From Novosphingobium sp. PP1Y (GTDB lineage Bacteria > Pseudomonadota > Alphaproteobacteria > Sphingomonadales > Sphingomonadaceae), in NCBI RefSeq assembly GCF_000253255.1, contig NC_015580.1, forward strand, positions 1,873,001-1,937,000: 64,000 bases of DNA, written 5' to 3'. A program made the position numbers and the translations under genes. How positions within the stretch are numbered: the stretch's first letter is position 1; each line of letters opens with the position of its first letter. Positions 8,145 through 15,592 of this stretch are shown in pieces. The notes under the pieces are model-generated. The model worked only from the letters and a program-made list of their open reading frames with translations. It did no database searches and was not told where the DNA came from.

Positions 8145-8783
8145 TCAGGTCGCAACCAGCAGCGCCGCCAGCAGCAGCCAGACGGCCAGCAGGTAGTGCC
8201 AGTAGATCGTGCAGAGCCGGACATTGCGGCAGATCCGCTGCCCGTCGGCGCGGATCGCCATCTGGCCGAGCGTGCGTCCGCCCGCGAAGATACCGCCCGC
8301 CAGGTGCAGGCCATGGATCGCCGTCAGCAGATAGAAGAAGGCATTGGCGGGATTGGCCGAGAGGTAATAGCCCGCGGTCTGGTAGTGCCACCAGAGCAGC
8401 ACCTGCCCGACAAGGAACAGCAGTCCCAGTGCATTGCCCGCCAGCACCATCGTTCGCATGCGGGGCACGTCGTCCCGGCGCGAGGCACGGGCGGCGGCTT
8501 CCCAGGCAAGGCTGCTGAGCAGCAGTATCGCGGTGTTGATCCACAGCAGCGGCGGCTCGGGCATCGGGCGCCAGTCGTCGCCCGTTCCGTGATCGACCGC
8601 ACCGGGGACGCCCATGCGCACCAGGTAGGCCGCCGCGAGCAGCGTGAAAATGACGGTGGCGACGCCGAAATAGACATAGACGCCCACCGTCGCGGCCGCT
8701 GGGCGATAGCTGTCCGGCTCGCGGTAACGGTCGATGCCGGGGGTCTCCCAGCTTTTCTCGGCAAGCCGCGAAATCAGGCTCAT
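8145..8783 (-). CDS. Second cytochrome c oxidase subunit III-like protein
   Basis: 212 residues with five helices and a degenerate subunit III pattern (LTAIHGLHLAGGIFAGG, YWHYLLAVWLLLAALL). The tail ends soon after YWHY. The start overlaps the ctaD stop in ATGA, so it is translated with subunit I. Oxidase operons with paired subunit III homologues are known in alphaproteobacteria, but the division of labour is not. It could form a heterodimeric subunit III or serve an alternative assembly state. Confidence 0.82.
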   Translation of the reverse strand: MSLISRLAEKSWETPGIDRYREPDSYRPAAATVGVYVYFGVATVIFTLLAAAYLVRMGVPGAVDHGTGDDWRPMPEPPLLWINTAILLLSSLAWEAAARASRRDDVPRMRTMVLAGNALGLLFLVGQVLLWWHYQTAGYYLSANPANAFFYLLTAIHGLHLAGGIFAGGRTLGQMAIRADGQRICRNVRLCTIYWHYLLAVWLLLAALLVAT

Positions 8784-10528
8784 GGCAGCACCTCCTCGGA
8801 AGGCGCATCGGCAGATGGCGGCTCGTTCTGGGCGATGAAGTCGCGCGCGGCGTGGGGGACGCTGTAGTCATAGGCCCAGCGGTAGACGGTGGGAAGGCGT
8901 GGCCCCCAGTTGCCATGACCCGGCGGGGTCTCAGGCGTCTGCCATTCGAGGCTGGCCGCGCCCCAGGGGTTGGGATCGGCCTTGGGTCCCCGGAAATAGC
9001 TCCAGATCATGTTGTAGAAAAACAGGAACTGCGCGGCGAAGACGACGATCGCTGCTACCGATATCGCCTCGTTGGCGAGGTGCGCGGATTCGGGAATGAA
9101 GCTTGTCTCGCCCAGCGCATAGTAGCGCCGCGGTACGCCCAGGATGCCGAGGTAGTGCATCGGCAGGTACACCGCATAGACGCCAAGGAACGTGACCCAG
9201 AAATGGATCTGGCCCAGCGTCTCGTTCCACATCCTCCCGGTGATCTTGGGATACCAGTGGTAGATTGCACCGAAGATCACGAGGATCGGCGATACGCCCA
9301 TGACCATGTGGAAGTGGCCGACGACGAAGAACGTGTCGCTCAAGGGTACGTCGACGCTGACATTGCCGAGGAACAGGCCGGTCAACCCGCCGTGGATGAA
9401 GGTGAACAGGAAGGCGATGGCGAACAGCATCGGCACGCGCAGGTGAATGTCCCCGCGCCACAGGGTCAGCAGCCAGTTGTAAACCTTGATCGCGGTCGGG
9501 ATCGCGATGATCAGGGTCGAGGTCGCGAAGAAGAACCCGAAGTACGGATTCATGCCCGAGACGTACATGTGGTGCGCCCAGACCAAAAAGCTCAGCCCGC
9601 CGATGACCACGATGGCCCAGACCATCATGCGGTAGCCGAAGATGTTCTTGCGCGCGTGCACGCTGATGAGGTCGGACACGATGCCGAAGGCGGGCAAGGC
9701 GACAATGTAGACTTCGGGGTGGCCGAAGAACCAGAACAGGTGCTGGAACAAGAGCGGACTGCCGCCCTGCGTGCTGCTCTCCTGCCCCATCGTCATCATC
9801 GCCGGCATGAAGAAACTGCTTCCCAGCAAATGGTCGAGCAGCATCATGATCGCCGCCACGAACAGCGCGGGAAAGGCCAGCAGGCCCATGATCGAGGCGA
9901 TGAAGATGCCCCACACGGTCAGCGGCATGCGCATCAGCGTCATGCCGCGGGTACGGGCCTGCAGCACGGTCGTTACGTAGTTGAGGCCGCCCATGGTGAA
10001 GGCGATGATGAAGATCGCCAGGCTGCCCAGCATGGTGACGATGCCCCACTGGTTGCCGGGCGTGCCTTCGCTGATCGCCTGCGGGGGATAGAGCGTCCAG
10101 CCCGCGCCGGTCGGTCCGCCGGGCACGAAGAAGCCGGAGACGAGCACCAGGACGGAGAGCAGATAGATCCAGTAGCTGAGCATGTTGACGAAGGGGAACA
10201 CCATGTCCCGCGCGCCGATCATCAGCGGGATCATGTAATTGCCGAAACCGCCCAGCAGCAATGCGGTCAGCAGGTAGACCACCATGATCATCCCGTGCAT
10301 CGATACGTATTGCAGGTAGTTTTCCGGCTGGATCCACGGGAACAGGCCAGGAAAGCCAAGCTGCAGGCGCATCAGCACCGAGAGGACGAGCGCGACCAGC
10401 CCGATGGCGATGGCCGTGATGCCATACTGGATCGCGATGACCTTGTGGTCCTGGCTCCAGACGTATTTGCCGACCCAGGTTTTGGGATGATGCATCGGCC
10501 TCAGGTCGTCGGCAATCGTCGTAGCCAT
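8780..10528 (-). CDS. ctaD: Cytochrome c oxidase subunit I
   Basis: 582 residues, 12 predicted helices. Redox ligands are visible: low-spin haem His in YVSMHGMIM, CuB/cross-linked His-Tyr in GHPEVY, CuB His pair in WAHHMYV, and haem a3/a ligands in VGHFHMV. The Glu of GHPEV and the lysine in IPTAIKVYNW mark an A1-type proton-pumping oxidase. The start at 10528 overlaps the ctaC stop (TGATG); the longer frame was rejected. Product: inner-membrane catalytic subunit of the aa3/caa3 oxidase reducing O2 to water. Confidence 0.95.
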   Translation of the reverse strand: MATTIADDLRPMHHPKTWVGKYVWSQDHKVIAIQYGITAIAIGLVALVLSVLMRLQLGFPGLFPWIQPENYLQYVSMHGMIMVVYLLTALLLGGFGNYMIPLMIGARDMVFPFVNMLSYWIYLLSVLVLVSGFFVPGGPTGAGWTLYPPQAISEGTPGNQWGIVTMLGSLAIFIIAFTMGGLNYVTTVLQARTRGMTLMRMPLTVWGIFIASIMGLLAFPALFVAAIMMLLDHLLGSSFFMPAMMTMGQESSTQGGSPLLFQHLFWFFGHPEVYIVALPAFGIVSDLISVHARKNIFGYRMMVWAIVVIGGLSFLVWAHHMYVSGMNPYFGFFFATSTLIIAIPTAIKVYNWLLTLWRGDIHLRVPMLFAIAFLFTFIHGGLTGLFLGNVSVDVPLSDTFFVVGHFHMVMGVSPILVIFGAIYHWYPKITGRMWNETLGQIHFWVTFLGVYAVYLPMHYLGILGVPRRYYALGETSFIPESAHLANEAISVAAIVVFAAQFLFFYNMIWSYFRGPKADPNPWGAASLEWQTPETPPGHGNWGPRLPTVYRWAYDYSVPHAARDFIAQNEPPSADAPSEEVLP

Positions 10529-11397
10529 CAGCGCACCCCCCAGGTTGCCGGCGTCGAACAGGAATTGGCTTTGCGGAACATTTCCGTGACGGCATCGGGG
10601 CTGGACATCGCCAGGAGCTGGTTGAAGCTCTCCTGCTGTCCCAGCCATGCCTCGAAGCTTTCGCGTGGCTCTACCACCACCTTGCCGCGCATTTCATGGT
10701 GACCCACGCCGCACAGTTCGGCGCAAAGAATGTCGAAGGTTCCGATGGTCGTTGGCGTCATCCAGAAATAGGTGACGAGGCCGGGGACGAGATCCATCTT
10801 GGCCCGGAATTCCGGCACGTAGAAGTCGTGCAGCACGTCCTTGGAGCGCAGCACCAGCTTGACCGACTTGCCCTTGGGCAGGTGCAGTTCGTTGCCCTGC
10901 ACGAGAATGTCGTCGCGGCCGAAGGGGTCGAGCGGATTGACGCCGAAGGGATTGTCCGGCGTCATGTACTGCACGCCGGCGGTTCCGAGCACGCCGTCAG
11001 GCCCGGGGTAGCGGAAGGTCCACTGCCACTGCTGGCCGATCGCCTCGACGACGGCGGCATCCTTGGGCACGTCGACATATTTGCCCCAGGCGACGAGGCC
11101 GGGGGCGAGCATCCCGACGATGCCAAGGCCGGTCCAGAAGGTCAGCGTCTTTTCGAGCCGGGGGCTCTCCGGCGCATAATGGGCGCGGCTGCCGGGGCGG
11201 TGGCGGAAGCGCACTATCGCAAGCGCCAGGAACAGATTGAGCGACACGAAGGCGATCGCGCAGATCAGCAGGGTGATGTGCAGGGCGGAATCGATCGAGT
11301 CCCAGTTGGACGCAAGCGGCGTCTGCCACCACGGACTGAGCAGGTGGAATACGATCGAGCCGAGCACGAGCGCCACTATGGCGATCGCAACGCGCAT
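10528..11397 (-). CDS. ctaC: Cytochrome c oxidase subunit II
   Basis: 289 residues. Two N-terminal helices, then a cupredoxin domain with the CuA site CAELCGVGHHEM (both Cys, His, Met) and the aromatic stretch QQWQWTFRYPG for electron entry. It is first in the six-gene oxidase operon, and its stop shares one base with the ctaD start. No fused cytochrome c domain is present; the separate membrane cytochrome at 6350-7036 supplies it. The upstream 146 bases (11398-11543) hold the probable promoter but no clear FNR box. Confidence 0.93.
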   Translation of the reverse strand: MRVAIAIVALVLGSIVFHLLSPWWQTPLASNWDSIDSALHITLLICAIAFVSLNLFLALAIVRFRHRPGSRAHYAPESPRLEKTLTFWTGLGIVGMLAPGLVAWGKYVDVPKDAAVVEAIGQQWQWTFRYPGPDGVLGTAGVQYMTPDNPFGVNPLDPFGRDDILVQGNELHLPKGKSVKLVLRSKDVLHDFYVPEFRAKMDLVPGLVTYFWMTPTTIGTFDILCAELCGVGHHEMRGKVVVEPRESFEAWLGQQESFNQLLAMSSPDAVTEMFRKANSCSTPATWGVR

Positions 11398-11543
11398 AGG
11401 CCTCTCCCCCTATTACCGGGCGAGCCTTTGCCGTTTCAGTGGCAAGTTTCGACTCGCCGGGTCGGATTTAACCAACCCGAAGAGCTATATAGAAAAATGC
11501 ACAGATAAGGAAGCTTGGCGCCATACGGTGCCGTTGTCCGGCG

Positions 11544-11924
11544 TTACTCGCTCTGGCTGGGCAGGGGCTCGGGACGCACTCCGTCCTTGAGAAAGGCGTA
11601 TTCCTCGGAAGACTCGGCCTTGGCGAGAAGGTCCTGCAGGGCGCGGTATCGTTGCAGGACCGTTTCGCCCAGCGTGGAAAGCCGGGCCCCGCGTTCATGG
11701 CTGCCTCCGGCGACCGTTTCCACCAGCGGTTCGGTCCAGCAGCGGTTCATCGCGTCGACCAGCAGCCATGCCCGGCGATAGCTCATGCCCATCGCGCGCG
11801 CCGCTGCCGAGATGGAGCCTTCACGCCCGATCGCGTCGAGCAGGTCTGCCTTGCCCGGCCCCATGGCGATTTCGTCTCCGCAATAGAGGCGTGCGTGGAG
11901 CTTGAGGCGGGGCGTTTCGGACAT
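11544..11924 (-). CDS. ModE N-terminal-like (LysR-type winged helix) regulator, stand-alone
   Basis: 126 residues forming only the winged-helix domain of ModE: DLLDAIGREGSISAAARAMGMSYRRAWLLVDAMNR matches the ModE/LysR-type helix-turn-helix. The C-terminal molybdate-binding (TOBE) domains of full ModE are absent, so molybdate sensing is not implied. It lies 15 bases after regA on the same strand and is probably the last gene of the cyo-surf1-regBA transcription unit. A local regulator of respiratory genes is plausible. Confidence 0.8.
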   Translation of the reverse strand: MSETPRLKLHARLYCGDEIAMGPGKADLLDAIGREGSISAAARAMGMSYRRAWLLVDAMNRCWTEPLVETVAGGSHERGARLSTLGETVLQRYRALQDLLAKAESSEEYAFLKDGVRPEPLPSQSE

Positions 11925-11939
11925 GGCGCGATAGTGGCC

Positions 11940-12488
11940 TCAAATCCGGCGCTTTTCTAGCTTGCGTGCCAGCGTGCGGCGATGCAGCCCGAGGCGGCGG
12001 GCGGCCTCGGAAATGTTGAAGTCGCACTCGACCAGGGTCTGGTGGATATATTCCCACTCCAGCGTCTTGATCGAGCTCTTGCGCCCGTCGACCGGGACGT
12101 TGGGATCGCCCTGCGCGCTGGAGAAGGCGGCCTCGATGTCGTCGGTATTCGATGGCTTGGCCAGGTAATGCGCCGCGCCCAGCTTGATCGCCTCGACGGC
12201 CGTGGCGATGCTGGCATAGCCGGTGAGGACGACGATATGCGTATCGGGCCGCAGGGCGTGGAGCGACTGCACCACCGTGAGCCCGGAATCGTTGCCCAGC
12301 TTTAGGTCGACCACGGCATAGTCGAAGTCATCTGCACGGGCGAGTTCGTCGGCCTCTGCCGCCGACGATGCCGAGGCGACGATGTAGCCGCGTCGCTCGA
12401 AGGAGCGGCGCAGGGTGCGCCCGAAGGCGGGATCGTCCTCGACGATCAGCAGGGTGGGCTTGTCTTCGCTGCGCTCGCTCGTGGTCAT
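11940..12488 (-). CDS. regA: Redox response regulator RegA/ActR/PrrA
   Basis: 182 residues. Receiver domain (about 12-125) with EDD pocket, phospho-Asp in VVDLKLGNDSG, Thr in VLTGYAS and Lys in YLAKPS. The C-terminus is a Fis-type helix-turn-helix (NISEAARRLGLHRRTLARKL), the RegA signature. The linker lacks the run of four prolines seen in Rhodobacter RegA. Its start overlaps regB in ATGA. RegA homologues globally control respiration, carbon and nitrogen fixation in response to redox state. Confidence 0.92.
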   Translation of the reverse strand: MTTSERSEDKPTLLIVEDDPAFGRTLRRSFERRGYIVASASSAAEADELARADDFDYAVVDLKLGNDSGLTVVQSLHALRPDTHIVVLTGYASIATAVEAIKLGAAHYLAKPSNTDDIEAAFSSAQGDPNVPVDGRKSSIKTLEWEYIHQTLVECDFNISEAARRLGLHRRTLARKLEKRRI

Positions 12489-13780
12489 GCCTGGTTGTCC
12501 TTGTCATAGGCGAGCGCTGCAAGCGGCAGGATCAGCCGCACGGTTGCGCCGCCCATTTCGCGGTTCTCGACGATGACACGGCCGCCTAGCTTGCGCACCA
12601 CATTGACCACCAGAAACAGGCCAAGGCCGCCGCCGTCGCGTCCCTTGGTCGAGGAATAGGGCTGGCCGACGCGAGCGAGCATCTCTTTCGAGAAGCCCGG
12701 GCCGATATCGCTGACCGCGATGACGATATTGTCGCTTTCGCGCGCAATCTCGAAGATGACAAGGTCGGGCGAGACTTCCTGCGCATTGTCTATTACATTG
12801 CCGATGACCTGGCGCAGGCCGGGGTCGGCGACAATCGTCGCATCCTCACCGAAGCGATTCACGAAGCGCAGTTCGCCGTCCATGCGGCTCTGCCATTCCT
12901 CGACGATTTCCCCGAACAGGGTGTGAACCGTCGAGATGCTGGGGTTTTCGCCGCGCATTTCGCCGGCCGACATCAGGATCCCGGTGACGATCGTCTTGCA
13001 GCGTTCCAGCTCGACGCGCATGTCGGAAAGGTCCTCGCCGAGTTCGCCGTTGGCCTTGATCTCGGGCAGGTGGGCCCAGTCCCCGAGGATCACCGACATG
13101 GAGGAGAGGGGTGTGCCCAGTTCGTGCGCCGCGCCCGATGCGAGCAGGCCCATGCGGATGATGTGGTCTTCCTCGGCAGCCTGCTGGCGCAGCGCGGCAA
13201 GCGCCTTGTCGCTCTCGCGCCGGTTGCGGTCGAGCCGCACGACGAAGAAGACGAGCAGGACTGCAGCAAGCAGAAAGCAGAACAGGCTGCCGAAGATGTA
13301 GAGCCGGAACGGGTTGTCGGAATGCGGCGCGGGCAGTTCGAGCGGCACGTACTGGAAGGTGAGCAGCACCATGCACAGGCAGGTGTTGAGCGCGACCAGC
13401 CAGCTCCAGCGCGGCTCGAGGATGACGGCGCCGATCACGATCTGCAGCAGGAACAGGAACGTGAAGGGGTTGGTCGCGCCGCCGCTGTGGTAGAGCTGCC
13501 AGCACAGTGCGACGACGTCGATCATCAGCGCCACGAACAGCTCGGCCTGGGAAAAGGCACGGCGGCGACGAATGACGCTTGCCGAGCCGAGGTTCACCAG
13601 GATCAGCAGCAGCGGAGCGATCAGCAGCGCGGCGAGCGGCAGGTGAACATGCAGGAACTGCTTGACCGAGACGATGGTGATGAGCTGGCCGATCACCGCG
13701 ATCCAGCGCAGCTGCATCAGCAGGATGACGCTGCGCCAGGTCTCGCTGCCGGACGTCGGAAAGGCGGCCAGTCTCAGCAC
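12485..13780 (-). CDS. regB: Redox sensor histidine kinase RegB/ActS/PrrB
   Basis: 431 residues: six membrane helices, then a histidine kinase. The quinone-sensing motif GGATNPFTF lies between helices 3 and 4. The H box is ASGAAHELGTPLSS, and the cysteine in LERCKTIV downstream corresponds to the redox-active Cys of RegB. N, G1 and G2 boxes (NVIDNAQE, DIGPGFS, GGGLGLFL) are present. It starts with GTG and overlaps the SURF1 stop by 7 bases. Being cotranscribed with cyoABCD places the sensor under the same control as an oxidase whose activity sets its signal. Confidence 0.93.
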   Translation of the reverse strand: MLRLAAFPTSGSETWRSVILLMQLRWIAVIGQLITIVSVKQFLHVHLPLAALLIAPLLLILVNLGSASVIRRRRAFSQAELFVALMIDVVALCWQLYHSGGATNPFTFLFLLQIVIGAVILEPRWSWLVALNTCLCMVLLTFQYVPLELPAPHSDNPFRLYIFGSLFCFLLAAVLLVFFVVRLDRNRRESDKALAALRQQAAEEDHIIRMGLLASGAAHELGTPLSSMSVILGDWAHLPEIKANGELGEDLSDMRVELERCKTIVTGILMSAGEMRGENPSISTVHTLFGEIVEEWQSRMDGELRFVNRFGEDATIVADPGLRQVIGNVIDNAQEVSPDLVIFEIARESDNIVIAVSDIGPGFSKEMLARVGQPYSSTKGRDGGGLGLFLVVNVVRKLGGRVIVENREMGGATVRLILPLAALAYDKDNQA

Positions 13781-14463
13781 GCCTGCCTGCCGCCCTTGCG
13801 CGTCCAGACGAAGACCGTCGCGGCAATCGACATGAATGCCATGGCGAACCAGGTCAGGGCATAGCCGAGGTGGTTGTCGGGGAAGTGGATAACGGTGAGG
13901 CCCGGCTTCGGGGCCAGGCCGCCCGGTGCCTTGCCTGCGCCGCTCTCGCTCTGCGCATCGATGAAGACCGGCGCCGCCGGGCCAAGCTGGCGCGACCGGG
14001 ACAGGGCGGCGATGTCACGCGAGTACCAGCGCTCGTCCCCGGGGCGGTTCGACTGCAGCAGGCTGCCGCCCGGTTCGTCCTCGCGCACCAGCCCGATCAC
14101 CGAGACGCGGCCCTGCGGCACGCCCTTGCGGACTTGCGCCAGCTTGCTCCCTTCGGGAAGGAAGCCGCGGTTGATCCAGACCAGCCTGCCGTCGTCCATG
14201 CGCATCGGCGTCATCGTCCAGTACCCGGTTCCCAGTTCGGTGGCCGCCCGCACCAGTGCGGAGGCCCGGCCGATATAGGTGCCGCTTGCGCGCACGCGAA
14301 GATATTCGGTGCCGTCGCTGCCTTTCGCTATCAGCTCGGCATTGCCGGGCAGGGCGGCGGGCGCGGCATGGACGCGCGCGTCGACCCGCGCGATCAGCGC
14401 GTGCTTCCAGTGCATGCGCTGGATCTGCCACAGGCCAAGTGCGGCAAAACCGACCGTCAGCAA
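13774..14463 (-). CDS. SURF1 family oxidase assembly factor (start uncertain)
   Basis: 229 or more residues. The N-terminal helix ends GLWQIQRMHWK, the SURF1 hallmark G-x-W-Q-x-x-R; the middle has the periplasmic domain (WINRGFLPEG) and the C-terminal helix follows HLGYALTWFAMA. SURF1 assists haem a insertion or assembly of haem-copper oxidases. TTG at 14463 is the only standard start in the frame, but the hydrophobic segment continues upstream in frame (ALLLLLTVG), so translation probably begins further up, possibly at a non-standard codon after GGAG at about 14508-14511. Position after cyoD suggests service to the bo3 oxidase. Confidence 0.85.
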   Translation of the reverse strand: MLTVGFAALGLWQIQRMHWKHALIARVDARVHAAPAALPGNAELIAKGSDGTEYLRVRASGTYIGRASALVRAATELGTGYWTMTPMRMDDGRLVWINRGFLPEGSKLAQVRKGVPQGRVSVIGLVREDEPGGSLLQSNRPGDERWYSRDIAALSRSRQLGPAAPVFIDAQSESGAGKAPGGLAPKPGLTVIHFPDNHLGYALTWFAMAFMSIAATVFVWTRKGGRQAC

Positions 14464-14534
14464 AAGCAGAAGCGCGGCGAACCCGAGGGGCCGCCGCGCT
14501 TGCTTGATCTCCGGCCCTGCTGAGCGGGTCCCGG

Positions 14535-14945
14535 TCAGGGCAACTGCCCCATATCGTGGCTCATCGGCATCATGTTGTGATTGAGGTGGTACATGACCCA
14601 GAGCGAACCGGAAAGCGCGATCACGACTATGATGATCGTGAAGATCAGCGCCATGACCGTCCAGCCATTCTCGGCCTTCGTGTTCATGTGCAGGAAGTAG
14701 ATCATGTGGACCACGATCTGCACGATGGCGAAGGCCATGATGACGAGGGCCGTCGCCTGCTTGTCGGCGATGGCGCCGGTCATCACCAGCCAGAACGGGA
14801 TCGCGGTCAGGATGACCGAGAGAAAGAACCCGATCAGGTAGTCGCGCATGGAGCCGTGGCTGCCGTGATCTCCGTCATGGTGGCCACCGGCATGGCGATC
14901 GTCGGCGTGCGGGTGCGGGTGGATGTGGTGGTCGGCAGCGCTCAT
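14535..14945 (-). CDS. cyoD: Cytochrome bo3 quinol oxidase subunit IV
   Basis: 136 residues: a strikingly His/Asp-rich cytosolic start (HHIHPHPHADDRHAGGHHDGD), which might bind metal, then three helices with the CyoD pattern (YLIGFFLSVILTAIPF, IVVHMIYFLHMN). The start at 14945 shares a base with the cyoC stop (TGATG). It is the small subunit of the quinol oxidase, involved in CuB-site assembly. Confidence 0.92.
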   Translation of the reverse strand: MSAADHHIHPHPHADDRHAGGHHDGDHGSHGSMRDYLIGFFLSVILTAIPFWLVMTGAIADKQATALVIMAFAIVQIVVHMIYFLHMNTKAENGWTVMALIFTIIIVVIALSGSLWVMYHLNHNMMPMSHDMGQLP

Positions 14946-15589
14946 CACAGCATTCCCATGAGATAGACGAAAGTGAAGACGCCGATCCAGATGACGTCGA
15001 GGAAGTGCCAGAACAGCGAAAGGCACATCAGGCGGCGCTTGTTGGCCGGGATGAGGCCCTTCTTCGCGATCTGGCTGACCAGCGTGAAAAGCCAGACGAG
15101 ACCGAAGGTGACGTGCAGGCCGTGGGTGCCCACCAGCGAGAAGAACGCGGTGAGGAAGCCCGAACGCATCGGCGTCGCGCCTTCGTGGATGAGGTGCGCG
15201 AACTCGTAGAGCTCGATCGAGAGGAACGCGGCGCCGAACACGGCAGTGACGAGCAGCCAGATCTGGGTCTGGCCGACGCGGTTCTTCTCCATCGCGAGCA
15301 TGGCAAAGCCGTAGGTGATCGAGGAGAACAGCAGCATCGCGGTGTTGAGCGCGACGAGCGGCAGCTCGAACAGGTCCTTGGGGCCCGGGCCTGCGGCGAA
15401 GTTACCGCCCAGGACACCGTAGGCCGCGAACAGCATCGCGAAGATGAGGCAGTCGCTCATCAGGTAGAGCCAGAAGCCGAGCATGGTGCTGCCGCCTTCG
15501 GGATGGTCGTGCTCGTTCAGGTCGTAGAACGCGGCGGTGATCTCGGCCGGGCTCGCCTTGGGCGAGGATTGCATGGTGGTGGCGTTCAT
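14945..15589 (-). CDS. cyoC: Cytochrome bo3 quinol oxidase subunit III
   Basis: 214 residues with five helices and CyoC patterns: LGFWLYLMSDCLIFAMLFA, ELYEFAHLI, GTHGLHVTFGL and FWHFLDVIWIGVFTFVYL. It lacks a haem or copper site, as usual for subunit III. Three bases separate it from cyoB, and it overlaps cyoD by one base, so it is tightly cotranscribed. Confidence 0.93.
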   Translation of the reverse strand: MNATTMQSSPKASPAEITAAFYDLNEHDHPEGGSTMLGFWLYLMSDCLIFAMLFAAYGVLGGNFAAGPGPKDLFELPLVALNTAMLLFSSITYGFAMLAMEKNRVGQTQIWLLVTAVFGAAFLSIELYEFAHLIHEGATPMRSGFLTAFFSLVGTHGLHVTFGLVWLFTLVSQIAKKGLIPANKRRLMCLSLFWHFLDVIWIGVFTFVYLMGML

Positions 15590-15592
15590 GTC

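Noticed and set aside
6803..8518. Long plus-strand open frame antisense to the caa3 oxidase genes
   Set aside because: It mirrors ctaE and subunit IV, is rich in His/Arg/Gln with no domain, and is a by-product of GC-rich codon bias.
8852..10702. Long plus-strand open frame antisense to ctaD
   Set aside because: Low-complexity Asp/His/Glu/Arg composition with no recognisable fold; the minus strand encodes a complete subunit I.
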